Source: Myxocyprinus asiaticus (taxonomy: Eukaryota; Chordata; Actinopteri; Cypriniformes; Catostomidae). Taken from it: 64,000 bases of DNA. The translations under genes and the position numbers were made by a program. The notes beneath the pieces were generated by a model that saw only the letters and a list, made by a program, of their open reading frames with translations, did not search any database and was not told the DNA's origin. The stretch covers positions 2,717,001-2,781,000 of the forward strand of contig NC_059359.1 of the NCBI RefSeq assembly GCF_019703515.2, read 5' to 3'. Shown piece by piece: positions 11,001 through 25,357 of the stretch (the first letter of the stretch is position 1; the number at the start of each line of letters is the position of its first letter).

Positions 11001-14000
11001 GAGGAAAATCCACAGCTGGTGATCTGACACGGATGCACTCCAAAAATATTTGAGCCTATTTTTAAGATTTATGCATTTCAATTGTATAACAAATTCCATT
11101 AAATTGAATTGTGCAATTTTTAACAAAATTTAATTAATAAAGCTAACAACTGATCAAATAAAATCATTTTAATGTTTGAAAAAATATTTAATGTATTTTA
11201 TTTTATTAAAGATAAATCAATTACATTTTATGTAATATTGTTTTGAAATTTAAATGTGTAAATATTAAAATAATTTTCTGAGTGTGTTTGTGCTATTCTG
11301 AATCTGCATACAGTACCACAGAAAAGTTTAGACACATTTGACTGAATTGATATTTCTCATGATCTTAAAGACCTTTTGATCTAAAGCTTGTAATTCATTT
11401 ATAAATTGTGCCTACATTTGAATTTCTTTAAAAACAAAAACAATATAATTAATTAAAAAGAAATTGTGTAGTGAAGGAAAAGCTCAGATAGTTCTGTTTT
11501 GCATTTTTGGTCACTACATAGTTCCCAAACTTCCATGTCTGTTAATTTAATAGTTTTGATGAGTTCACTATTCTAAAATGTGGGAGTAGGTACAAATAAA
11601 GAGTTAGTAGGTGTGTCCAAAGTTTGTTTCTGGTACTGTATGACATAGTCAATTTCTGAGTCAAAAGCAATAGCTAAACATGACACATTCCTTAGCAGAA
11701 ATGTGAAGCTCTCGACAAACAGGACTTTGCTGCTGGTAAGACAGGGAGGAGTCAATTCCAAGCACATTCACCTGGAATGTCCCTGTGTGGATATGACACA
11801 ATTACTCACCAAGGCTTTCGGCAAGGAATGCTTTCTTTTCACAGATTGCTGGCAGAGCACTATGAGAATGACGATCAGCAGGAGAAGAGCCAGCAGACCA
11901 GGAGGTAGAATTATGAGAAACCAGGATTTACGTGCTGAAAGAGAACATAGTTGAAATTGCAGATTAATTAATGCAAATATAAAAGTCCGCTGCTATTATT
12001 ATTCATGTTATAACCATTCTTAATCAGTACTGTTGTCTTGTACAGGGGCGTAGATTCCAGGAGGCAAGTACAACCCCCCCAATATTAAAACCATGATCAA
12101 TGGAAACATGTAAATGCTTCATGCTGCAACCCCCCCAATGTCGAAGAAAAATCTTGTATTCTTCAGTCAAAGTATCTAAACATTTTTATAACAAGATGAC
12201 TTAAGATACTTAAAGCAACAGTTCACCCAAAAATGAAAATTCTCTCATCATTTACTCACCCTCATCCCAGATGTGTATGACATTCTTTCTTCTGCAGAAC
12301 ACAAATGAAAATTTTTAGAAGCATATCTCAGCTCTGTTGGTCCTCACAATGCAAGTGAATGGTGACCAGAACTTTTAAGCTCCAAAAAGCACATAAAGGC
12401 AGCATAAACATAATCCATTCGACTCCAGTGGTTTAATCCATGTCTTCTGAAGTGATATGATGAGGTGTGGGGGAGAAACTGATCAATATTTAAGTCTTTT
12501 TTTTTTTTTTTACTATAAAGTCTCCTCCCTGACCAGTAGGTGGCAATATGCATGAAGAATGCGAATCGCCAAAAACAAAAGAGGAAGAATGTGAATGTGG
12601 AGAATCGCTTCTGAAGACATGGATTAAACCATTGGAGTCGTTTGGATTACTTTTATGCTGCTTTTATGAGCTTTTTGGAGCTTCAAAGTTCTGGTCACCA
12701 TTCACTTGCATTGTATGGACCTACAGAGCTAAAATATTCTTCTAAAATTTTTAATTTGTGTTCTGTAGAAGAAAGAAAGTCACACACTTGAGGGCGAGTA
12801 AATGATGAGAGAATATTCATTTTGGGATGAACTATTGCTTTCAGATACATAGTCTTGTTTAGTGAGGTTTTAGCTTAAAACAAGTTAAAACTATGTATTA
12901 CAGAGCTATATACAGAGAGGACTATTTTTCAGAAATAGTTTTGCATACCCTTGCAATAAAATAACCATGGTTTTACACAGTAATATGTAGTAGCCATGAT
13001 TGTAGTAACCCTGTTTTTTTTTTTTGTTGTTTTTTTTTTTTTTTAATAGTAGAAACTATGGTTTGGATACAGTTAACCATGGTTTTACTACAAATATAAT
13101 GCATTCAAATATTAGCCATGGTTTTACTATGGTAATATTGTAGTAACCAAGAATGCAGTAGTTATGGTTAATTTTGTGGTTGCTACAAATATGGTTAAAC
13201 TATGATATCTGTAGTTAAAACACGGTTTATTTTTGTAGGGGTTAACAATTGTTTTACTACAGTAACCAGTGTTTAAATTGAGAGGGGGCTGGGGGGGTCC
13301 CGGTCCCCCATATGAGTTAAGGGACCCCCCACCAAAAAAAAAAATGTAACTTGGGGGGTCCCTGGTGTTTCATCGAAACTAGAATATCACAAACATAAAA
13401 GCGGATTTTTTTATTATTATTATTACGGTGACATCGCAACATTATCTATTATTTGCCCGTTTTCAAAAGTAATAAAAATGAGATTTTTTTCCGTTTGAAA
13501 ATTCTAAAATCAATGTGGTGGGTTTTTAGGGGACATCTAAAAAGCTCTGTCACAATTCGAACACTAACAGTAACAGTAGTTGTACAATTGTATTGGTAGT
13601 AAAACCATAGTACCACATAATTTACCATGATTTTACTACAGTAACCCTATTTTAAACACAGGGTTGGGGAGTAACAGAATACATGTAACAGGATTACATA
13701 TTTAGAATACAAAATATAAGTAACTGTATTCCATTACAGTTACAATTTAAATAATTGGTAATTAGAATACAGTTACATTCAAAAAGTATTTTGATTACTG
13801 AAGAGATTACTTTGCATTTTATTGTCATTTAAATTTAGACTATTCAGTCTGAATACATGTATCCATATAAATGATGCGAACTGAGGAGCGTTTGAACAGC
13901 GGTGAAACACTTTCTTATAAATTGTATCATTCCTACAAGCGCTTCCACACTGTTGTGAGTGAAAAGGTGGATATGATGTCATTGAGAAACTTTCTCTTGG

Positions 14001-16680
14001 AAGATTAATAGAGTAGTTACATCATGTTTCTTCCATTATGGATTCCATTAATCCCAATGGACAAAGCGGTGCCCAAAGAAATTACTTTCCATGGTTTGGT
14101 GAACTTTCATAGAATGTGTGCTGGGACATCGTCCCACTGTTAGAGAGACCACTTGGGACATCATGGCAGTTACAGTCGGTGAGTTGTCAATGCTAACTTA
14201 CATTCGATATAGACTAGAAAACATGATACTTCAGCTTGAGCTTCCCTCTTGCTTGTGAAATGGGCGGGGTGTGTGACATTGGCACCGCAGCGGCGTATTA
14301 AGGGCGGGTTTTTGGGCAACGCTGCAGAGTTATTGGTCCAATGGTGGGAACGCAGATCGATTTTGGTCTTGCGGCTCAAGGTCCGAGGCTATTGGTCTCG
14401 GCTGACCAGTTGATAGCCCTGACTCGCACTGGCCCGATAGTGGAAAAGTGGCTATTGTGAAGGAGAAATGTGAGGCACTGAATGTATGACTTATTGAGTG
14501 GAAAAGTGTTTTAGAAAGTAACTTAAAAGTAAAGTAATTAGTAATGTCATTAATTTTCAATGAAGTATTTAGTAAAGTAATCTGATTACAATTGTAGAGA
14601 GAAATAATTAGTTATTTGTAGTGGATTACTATTTTTAAATAACTTATTGTCAGTTTATAAAGTGGCCGTTTTAGCTGATGGAGTTTCGCAAAAATGGGCC
14701 AGCAACTATATTGGTCTTTTTATTATTTCCTTATCTAATTCTTATTATTTGATGCAATTTTGCTTCTCAAGTAAACGTATATTGTAAGGACAGTAAGGAC
14801 ATTACTGTAAATATTTATAATGGAAAACAAAACAGAACAAAAAGACTTTTGCAGTTTATGACTGAATTTAGGCTTTGGAAAAAGCTGAGTTTGTAGGACA
14901 ATTTGCAATGCAATAGATTGATTTTAGTTCAACAAATGTTGCTTACCAAAGAGTGACTCAGATTCAGTCAAGGAAACGCAAGGTTTACTTTGAGTCAACA
15001 ATAAAAGCAAACAAGATAATATAGAGAGCATCAATTGTTTTGCTAAGTCAGCTATGTTTAGATCAGTCAAGGCAGTGTGCAATAGTATTCTGACAGATTA
15101 ATTAAAACAACAACTGTTCAGTTACCTGAGACAGTCACACAAAAGGAGGCATTTTCACTCTGTCGAAGTGAAAAGGGAACTGTGAGCGAATAGACCACTT
15201 CACCACAATACTGTGTGTCCATCTTTACAAGCCGTATAACCACTGAGTCAGACGTGCCCTCAAATACCTGCAAAGAGACACAAAGGAGACATAATAACAT
15301 GCATATGGAATTATATTTTGCATACATAAAACAGAGACAAATTCTCATTACCGTATAACCATAATGTAATTCTCAATACATTCTAATTACTGTGACACAA
15401 ATCATTTTTTTATTTAAATCTGAAAATATTAAAGGCAGTACGTCAAAGGACATATAAATACTAGGGCTGTTGATTTAACGCATTAATTCAGTGCGATTGA
15501 CTATATAAAAAATAATGCAAAATTTGCCAAATTAATCATGTCCCCGGACGTAATAAGGAATATTCCTGAACAATTCAAGCTTGTAGTACCACCTGTTTTC
15601 TCCAGGGGGCAGTAAGCGAAACTCGCTGTATAGGCAACGAGCAGCTTATACAGAGAGCAAACCAACCTTTCAGCAGACAACATAAGATGAGAACTTGTTC
15701 TTGTGTACAAACACAGCTTGATGGAGCACAAATCCAAACTTAGGGATCTCAAGATGTGTTTTTCTAAGTATTAAACTACGTTTGACTTGACACAGCGACC
15801 TAAACATTTTATGGTTATGATGTGACACAACCAAAGTGAGACGCTCCAAAAGCATCCGTCGGTCTGACGCAGGTGTACATTGACACGTCCTTAAACAAGC
15901 CCTCATAATAAATCTCAAACTGATTGACGAATTCAGTTGCAAAATGGATCGCTGTGAACTGTAGGCCAATGATTGGCTTTTGTTCAATAATATGCAAATA
16001 AACAATATATTGAATTTTAAAGCTATTTTTTGTATTGTCTTATCAATACTTAACTCATCTGCCACAATAATAAAATGCATTTTAATTATATGAATATAAT
16101 TTTTTAATTATTTATAAATTATTTATAATTATTTAAATATAACTATTTATATTTATTTCATCATTATATATTGAATTATTGTTATTTGTGGGGCTTTATC
16201 AGCAAATATTTATATATGTGATTAATTGTGATTAATTTGATTAATTAATTGGCACACCATGTAATTACCTTGATTGACTGCCCTATTAAATATTAATAAT
16301 ACATCTTTTTTTCACATAACAGTAATGAGAATGAGATTTTTTGCCATTGCGGTAATGAGAATTAGAGGTTAAAATCTAAGGTGTCCTGAAATTATGCTCC
16401 ATTTTTTTAAGCAAAATACAAATAATTATGTCTTATATCAAATTTTTGGGGATTTATTGAAATATTACAGATTTCTTAAAATAAGAATGCAGTAACAATT
16501 CATATATAATACCTTTCCAGCTTCAGACTCGGGATGCGTCAGATTAACTTTGTATTTAATGGATGGTGTTCCTAAACATTTTTCAATGGAGAGATTGTCA
16601 GGACCCATCGGTGGTACAACCTTCACCATCAGTGATGTATCATTCCACGTTACTGACAACTGTGGTCTTTCCAAAATGGC

Positions 16681-16713
<33 letters not shown>

Positions 16714-19700
16714 GGAAAGATGGAAAGAGAGAGTTGTGATATGTGGGATAGATTTAAAAAAAACATGATGCAAGACATTGAATCTATACCAACAGCTGGA
16801 TCATTTTCCAAAAATGACTCACTCTGAATGGCTCTGATTGGGTCACGAACAGCAGTGGAAAATACCATTGTAGATGCAAACAATAAATTGCAACTAACCA
16901 TATAATGTACTTAGTAAGAATAGCAAAATAAACGCAACTTTTAAAAGGGAGGAGAAAGTGCTTCCCATATAGTTTGTTGTTGATGTCAAAGTCACGTCCA
17001 GTCAAATGGTAAACAGGAAATCAAACGGATAATCCAAAGTAAATAATGAAAGGACAAAATATCTTACTTTGTTCAACAGGAGTGAAGTGCCTGACTTCGC
17101 CCAGACACTGTCCACTGGCAGTAATCTTGGCAAAATATCTAGAGGCCACATCAGTCGTCACATTCGTAAGGTCACATTGAGGAACAGAGATGTTCTGGCA
17201 CCATATCACCGGTTTATACGTTTCTCCATAACTGCAACACACCAAATGCATTACATCAGTGAACGCAATGACAACCCCCTGCCATAGACATTCTATAACA
17301 CAGATTTTATGATGAGATGTGTTTCAACGAAATAACAAGGTGAAGTGTGAAGGAAACAGAATCTCTCGTAGAGGCCCCAATGTACACAGTCAAAGAAACA
17401 ACTGCAATATTTTAAACAGCCTAATCATAATAAATTATAGCAACCAACCATTATACTATCCATTATACTATTAACCCTGCTCTTTACAATAGGCCCTTTC
17501 CCACTGCCCATTTTAAGTACTTTTCGGAACTAGTACTTTTTGTTGTTTTCGCACACGAGGAACTATAGTCCCTTTTAGCCATTTAAAGGGAGTTTTTAGT
17601 CACTCCTAATTATTATTAATTACTGTGTCCTCCGTCGGTGTTGTTGGCTGAGTCCGAAAGTGTTAAAATGCTGCCTTTGAAGGCTGTATATGGGAGGTAG
17701 GATGAAAATAAGGTGCTTTTAAAACTGTTCTGAGACCAGTTTCCTTAAGAGTTCTATTCATTGAAAAATGCTGTCGGTTAAGCCATTAACTGATTAAGCA
17801 GCAAGTCAGCTGCTCATGTTTTCAGATGCAGCTGTTAATTTTGCTGTTGCTTTTGAATCGTGCCTGCAAACAACGTAAGAAAAAAAAAAGGTCGACATTA
17901 CATGACATCACTGCGGGGTTCTTTCTGTGTGTGCGAATGCAAGAGGAAAAAGTCTAGTCGTGTTTGCCGTTCTCATCTAGAAAATTACTAAGGGAAAAGT
18001 ACTAGGACTGTATGTGGGAAAGGGGATAATGGCACTCTTCACCTCTACTGTGTACATACAGAATCAGATTAGAATTGGAATGAGAATTAGATTTGAATTA
18101 AAACTGGAATGGGAGTTGGTATGAGAATTAGAATTGGAATAATAATTAGAATTGGAATTGGTGTGATAATTAGAATTGGAATTAGAATTACATTCTAATT
18201 CTAATTGGAATGAGAATAAGATTCTAATTAGAATTGGAATGGGAACTGATGTGATAATTAGAATCTAATTCTCTTTCCAATTCTTATTCTCATACCAATT
18301 ATCATTTCAATTTTTTTTTCAAACCAATTCTCATTCCAATTCTAATTCTCATACTAATTCCCATTCTAATTAGAATGTAATTCTCATCCCAATTCTATTT
18401 AGAGTCTAATCCACATTCAAGTTCTATTTAGAATCTAATTCTCATTGCAATTCTAATGATCATATCAGTTCCCATTCCAATTCTACTTAGTATCTAATTC
18501 TCATTCCAGTTCTATTTCTCATTCCAATTCTATTTAGAATCTAGTTTTCATTCCATTTATAATTACCATACTATTTCTCATTTCAATTCTTTTTCTCAAA
18601 CCAATTCTCATCCCAATTCTAATTCTTATACCAATTCCCATTCCAATTCTAATGATCATATCAGTTCCCATTCCAATTCTAATTAGAATCAAATTCTCAT
18701 TCCAGATCTATTTCTCATTCCAATTCTATTTAGAATCTAGTTTTCATTCCATTTATAATTACCATACTATTTCTCATTTCAATTCTTTTTCTCAAACCAA
18801 TTCTCATCCCAATTCTAATTCTTATACCAATTCCCATTCCAATTCTAATGATCATATCAGTTCCCATTCCAATTCTAATTAGAATCAAATTCTCATTCCA
18901 GATCTATTTCTCATTCCAATTCTATTTAGAATCTAGTTTTCATTCCATTTATAATTACCATACTATTTCTCATTTCAATTCTTTTTCTCATCCCAATTCT
19001 AATTCTTATACCAATTCCCATTCCAATTCTAATTATAATCTAATTATCTTTCAAATTCTTATTCTCATACCAGTTCCCATTCTAATTAGAATATAATTAT
19101 CATTCCAATTCTAATTAGAATGTAATTCTCATCCTAATTTTATTTAGTCTATTTTACACTCAAATTCTATTTAGAATCTAATTCTAATTCTAATTCTAAT
19201 TAGAATGTAATTTTCATCCCAATTCTAATGATCACATTAGTTCCCATTTCAATTCTAATTAAATCTAATTCTCATTCCAATTATAATTAGAATGTAATTG
19301 TCATCCCAATTCTAATTAGACTTATAATTTGAATTAAGAATGGAATTAGAATCCAGTTGTAATTCTCATACCAATTCCCATTCAAATTCTCCTTACAATT
19401 CTATTTAGAATCTCATTCTCATTCCAGTTCTGATTCTAAATCTAATTCCAATTCCTGTTCTGGTTTCCATTTAAATTCTAATATACTGAATCCAATGTAA
19501 TACTACAATATTAACAGAGCTAAAATGAGAATCTAAAAGCCAGGAAAGACTATAAAATTGTCTGAGGAGTTGAAAAGCTCCTCTCACAATGAACATCTCT
19601 CACTCCTGTTGAATCGCTGTTGGATGAGAGTCAGAAGAGGAATCAGAGGTTAAAAGGTCGCACTGATGTGTGCCATGGAGCAACAGTTCAACATCAGAGT

Positions 19701-20566
19701 TGTGGGATTAGCTGGAGCTTTTCAAGCTTACCTCTCTCTTTCCTACATCTGACGCTCTGTCATTCTAACCTCCCAACATGCACTACTTGCAAACCCGCTC
19801 TCCCTCTGTTCCCATCTGACTCTACACACATTTATTTTTCCTCATCAGTCTCTCTAAAGCAGAACTGTGACTGGCACAAAAGAGTTTTGATGTGGCCAGA
19901 AAGGGCCAGAAACAGTTTGCACATACAAACTGTTCGTCTTGCTCGGTTTCTAATTACAATGCACAAATCTCACTTGCACCAATGTACCGAAAAGGCTCTG
20001 CCACTGGTTTTGGTACTATTGTTATTATCATTATTTTTAACTGGAACCAGTTCTTGATTCCTAGTCTAATGTGTTTATGTTCTACAGTTACAGACCACAA
20101 AGTTGCCTCTTATTCAAAGGTCTACAACTATATCAAGGTAATCTTTATTGCACTCAGTAAATAGCACAATGTTTCGCAATGCTTATATAATAAGTCTGGC
20201 TTTGACCTTTGGCCCCGTCACTCACATGTGGTACTGGACACTGTAGAGAGCGCTTTGACCTGCAATCTCAACATCATCCCATCGGAGAACATTGTAGAAA
20301 TTCCTGGACTGAAAATACAACTCCGTCAGATTACATCCATGACACCAAACACCTACAAACAAACAGGAAACCACAAAAATAAGAGAGAGAAACAGTTTTA
20401 GAGGTCTTGGCATAAAATTGTAAACATTTAGTTTTTAAGTTTTGATCTTTGCATTAACGAATCATTCAGTGGAACAGGTGATGTCATTCTAGACAAAACA
20501 TATTTTGTCTTAAAGTGGACACTTCGACAATCGGCTAGTTTAAGTTATTTATACCCTACAGCTGTT

Positions 20567-20625
<59 letters not shown>

Positions 20626-21667
20626 TCATTCTGTCCGTCCTTCTGTCTGTGTCAAACAAGACTTTTTAAAACTTATTTGTCAACACTTTTCTGCATATTT
20701 AACCAAGCATGATTCAAACTGTTTATTTACGTTGCAATATGCCATTTTTGAAATAAACACAAGTGCAAATGTGATTTGAGAGCTGCAGCGGAAGGAAATA
20801 TTTTAAGGGATTAACAACTGGTTGATTTAAAAAAAATAATTAAAATTACATTTGCATAAGAATTCATTTTTCAGGGGCATTTTCTACCTTAATGAGGGCA
20901 TATTTTGTCTAAACAAATAAAAATCCTTTTTATGCAACACTTCAATTAACTTTGTTAAAATGAATTACTCAGTTTAAATAATGTGTTACCTTTAAATATA
21001 AATCAACTCATTTTATGACATAATACGTATAACTTGGCTTAGAACTGAACATTAGGAAATGTATCAGATATTACAAATGAAAACAGATAAATTCATTACA
21101 GGGGCATTTTTGTCACTTTTGGTGGCATTTTTTTTCCCAGAGCCCTCATTAATTTTTGACCATGTAAATATATGAATAATATTTGAATATATATACAGTA
21201 TTATCATATATATATATATATATATATGGTATATACACACACACACACACCACGGGTCTGCTGAATGCTTGATTCTGATTGGTTCTAAGGTGTGCAATTA
21301 TTTTTCAATAAACACACGGCTATGAAGTAGTTCCAGGTCTTGACCGCATAACGGTTCCATATCACTTCGCCAAATTATTTCAGATATTTCAAAGAGCCCA
21401 ACAGGCTACCACAACAAAATAACCAATTAAAACAAAGACACTGGTTCTCTTATGCCCACACACCCACGTACATGCTACCACAGCAAAATAAATATAGACA
21501 AGACATTGGTTGAAGTAAATCGGTTAAGAACATTAAACAATTCTATAATATCCTACATTTTTTAAATTTTGGTTGAAAAGCTCCCTCATCTCCCCCGCAC
21601 TATCACACGCTCACACACATACGTACACGCAGGCGCACACATGCGCGCACACACACACACACACACG

Positions 21668-21702
<35 letters not shown>

Positions 21703-24700
21703 ACTCGTGTCGCAACCAACAAACAGAGCCGCACCCCCCGCAACTTGATCAATACAACAGTTTCTATTATCCTAAATAACTTTTAATATGTGAAACTTTT
21801 TATGTTTCATTGTATTTCACCCTAATCAGCCTCACATAGTTATAATGGAAAGCACCACGCTACCCCTCTCTTTCACTCGCTCGCACACAAACACACACAT
21901 ATGCCGAAAGCAGTGCATCCTTCGTTGCTAGTTCTAAAGTGACGTTTTCAAACTAGCAATGAAGGCTTGAGCTGTATCAGAGCAAGATGCTGAATCCGTG
22001 ACGGAAGAAAGTAGTTCCACTCACAAGAGCGTTTTAGGGGCGAAAACCAGAAAATATCTTGAGATAAAACCCTGAACGATGTCTTAAGGTGTGGTAACTG
22101 TGGTATAAGCAGAATAATTGACTCCTTGAGTTGTTTAAAAATAATGCACATCCGAGGTGGTAATGCGGTCACGACGTGCAGCGGACAATTCAATGGTCCG
22201 TCGTCATTATATATATATATATATATCAGGGTTGCTGCAGAATTTTAAAAATCAAATTTAAGACTTAAGACCTTTTTCAAGACCTGAACAAATAAAATTA
22301 ATACCGTATCCAAGACAAGCCTACACAATCTCAAAATAAATCATGTATCACAGACTCTAACAGGGCAGGGGCACACATTCAACATGGCCTTAGCATTGCT
22401 TATCAGTAAAACAGGTATGTTTTCCACATATTGTATATATCACATTAAAACTGGTTTATGTACCAATATATAAATACAAATTAGAGGTCGACCAATATTG
22501 GATTTCGCTGATATGATAATGTGTTATCAAAAATTCGCTTCAACTACAATTCTATGAGAATGTGTAATGGGATCCAACTGGTAGGTAGCTGTGCATTGTG
22601 TATTCCTCACTCCCCTGGCTTCAAGAGGTGCACTAGCGACTGACAATAGAGGCTGTAACATTTAGCCTCCTCGTTAGCACGCCCGCCTCCCATGCCGGAG
22701 ATGCCGGTTCGAATCCCACTTGGAGTGGTTTGCGCAGGAAATTGGTGCCGTGACCCGGATGGGAGACCAGATAATCTGCCAATAGTTTTTAAAATTGGTA
22801 GCCTATATTAAATGTTCTTAGTCTTCCTGTGATGGGGAGGGCCAGACAGAGGCTACACGAGTCCAAACTGAATTAAATTACAGATGCAGTTTTTAACTTT
22901 AGAGGCTGAAATACACCGGCAACTCTTATTTTGAAATGTTTGCGCTTCACTTCTTCCAATTGCTCTTTCAAACATATAAGGGATATAAAATGTGCACTGC
23001 TACAATAATCTACAATGTATTACAATATAAACAATTAAAAGTAAGCATCGTCATATTTCATCAACACTACATCATCATCAACAGGTGATCATTTGTAATC
23101 GCTTGTCATAAATTTCCGATATGGTTTAATGATTGTTAACTGCTCTGCAACAGCTGGAAACACTCACAAGCCCCCGCGAGCTTTGAGAAAATACAACAGT
23201 GCCACATTTTCACTTTGAAGGATGCAGCGCGTGCATTTATTTAATTAAATAGTATTCTTTTGAAGTTTGATAATAACATTAGGTCTTATCACGATTCCTG
23301 TCTTTCCACCCCCAAATTTAAGACCTCTTTAAATGATAATTAAGACTTTTGTTGTATCATTTAAGATATTTAAGATGTTTTATTACCTTAAATTTCAGAA
23401 AACTGAATTTAACACATTTTAAGACTTTTTAAGGATCCGTGGGAATCCTGATATATATATATATACAGGTGCATCTCAATAAATTAGAATGTCGTGGAAA
23501 AGTTCATTTATTTCAGTAATTCAACTCAAATTGTGAAACTCGTGTATTAAATAAATTCAATGCACACAGACTGAAGTAGTTTAAGTCTTTGGTTCTTTTA
23601 ATTGTGATGATTTTGGCTCACATTTAACAAAAACCCACCAATTCACTATCTCAAAAAATTAGAATACATCATAAGACCAATAAAAAAAACATTTTTAGTG
23701 AATTGTTGGCCTTCTGGAAAGTATGTTCATTTACTGTATATGTACTCAATACTTGGTAGGGGCTCCTTTTGCTTTAATTACTGCCTCAGTTCGGCGTGGC
23801 ATGGAGGTGATCAGTTTGTGGCACTGCTGAGGTGGTATGGAAGCCCAGGTTTCTTTGACAGTGGCCTTCAGCTCATCTGCATTTTTTGGTCTCTTGTTTC
23901 TCATTTTCCTCTTGACAATACCCCATAGATTCTCTATGGGGTTCAGGTCTGGTGAGTTTGCTGGCCAGTCAAGCACAACAACACCATGGTCATTTAACCA
24001 ACTTTTGGTGCTTTTGGCAGTGTGGGCAGGTGCCAAATCCTGCTGGAAAATGAAATCAGCATCTTTAAAAAGCTGGTCAGCAGAAGGAAGCCTGAAGTGC
24101 TCCAAAATGTCTTGGTAAACGGGTGCAGTGACTTTGGTTTTCAAAAAACACAATGGACCAACACCAGCAGATGACATTGCACCCCAAATCATCACAGACT
24201 GTGGAAACTTAACACTGGACTTCAAGCAACTTGGGCTATGAGGTTCTCCACCCTTCCTCCAGACTCTAGGACCTTGGTTTCCAAATGAAATACAAAACTT
24301 GCTCTCATCTGAAAAGAGGACTTTGGACCACTGGGCAACAGTCCAGTTCTTCTTCTCCTTAGCCCAGGTAAGACGCCTCTGACGTTGTCTGTTGTTCAGG
24401 AGTGGCTTAACAAGAGGAATACGACAACTGTAGCCAAATTCCTTGACACGTCTGTGTGTGGTGGCTCTTGATGCCTTGACCCCAGCCTCGGTCCATTCCT
24501 TGTGAAGTTCACCCAAATTCTTGAATCGATTTTGCTTGACAATCCTCATAAGGCTGCGGTTCTCTCGGTTGGTTGTGCATCTTTTTCTTCCACACTTTTT
24601 CCTTCCACTCAACTTTCTGTTAACATGCTTGGATACAGCACTCTGTGAACAGCCAGCTTCTTTGGCAATGAATGTTTGTGGCTTACCCTCCTTGTGAAGG

Positions 24701-25135
24701 GTGTCAATGATTGTCTTCTGGACAACTGTCAGATCAGCAGTCTTCCCCATGATTGTGTAGCCTAGTGAACCAAACTGAGAGACCATTTTGAAGGCTCAGG
24801 AAACCTTTGCAGGTGTTTTGAGTTGATTAGCTGATTGGCATGTCACCATATTCTAATTTGTTGAGATAGTGAATTGGTGGGTTTTTGTTAAATGTGAGCC
24901 AAAATCATCACAATTAAAAGAACCAAAGACTTAAACTACTTCAGTCTGTGTGCATTGAATTTATTTAATACACGAGTTTCACAATTTGAGTTGAATTACT
25001 GAAATAAATGAACTTTTCCACAACATTCTAATTTATTGAGATGCACCTGTATATAAAATATTACTACAATATACAGTATATAGTATAATTATATATAATA
25101 CGTATATTTTTATTGTATATAATAAAGTATTTCTC

Positions 25136-25201
<66 letters not shown>

Positions 25202-25300
25202 TTAGATTTTTATATTATGTATTTTATTATATTTTATATAAGTAATTGTTAAATATAAGTAAATATTTTATAATATTAAAACAATTACTATAATTTGATA

Positions 25301-25357
<57 letters not shown>

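Noticed and set aside
18652..19096. Open frames rich in N, S, H, I
   Set aside because: They arise from the AATTCTCATTCC minisatellite, which lacks stops in one frame.
19620..20057. 145-codon plus-strand open frame
   Set aside because: No domain, low-complexity hydrophobic end, lies in intron 2 antisense to the receptor gene. Most likely chance.
22690..22760. Functional tRNA-Gly gene
   Set aside because: Anticodon-like arm and B box are present, but no acceptor stem pairing was found and the unit is repeated like a SINE or satellite.
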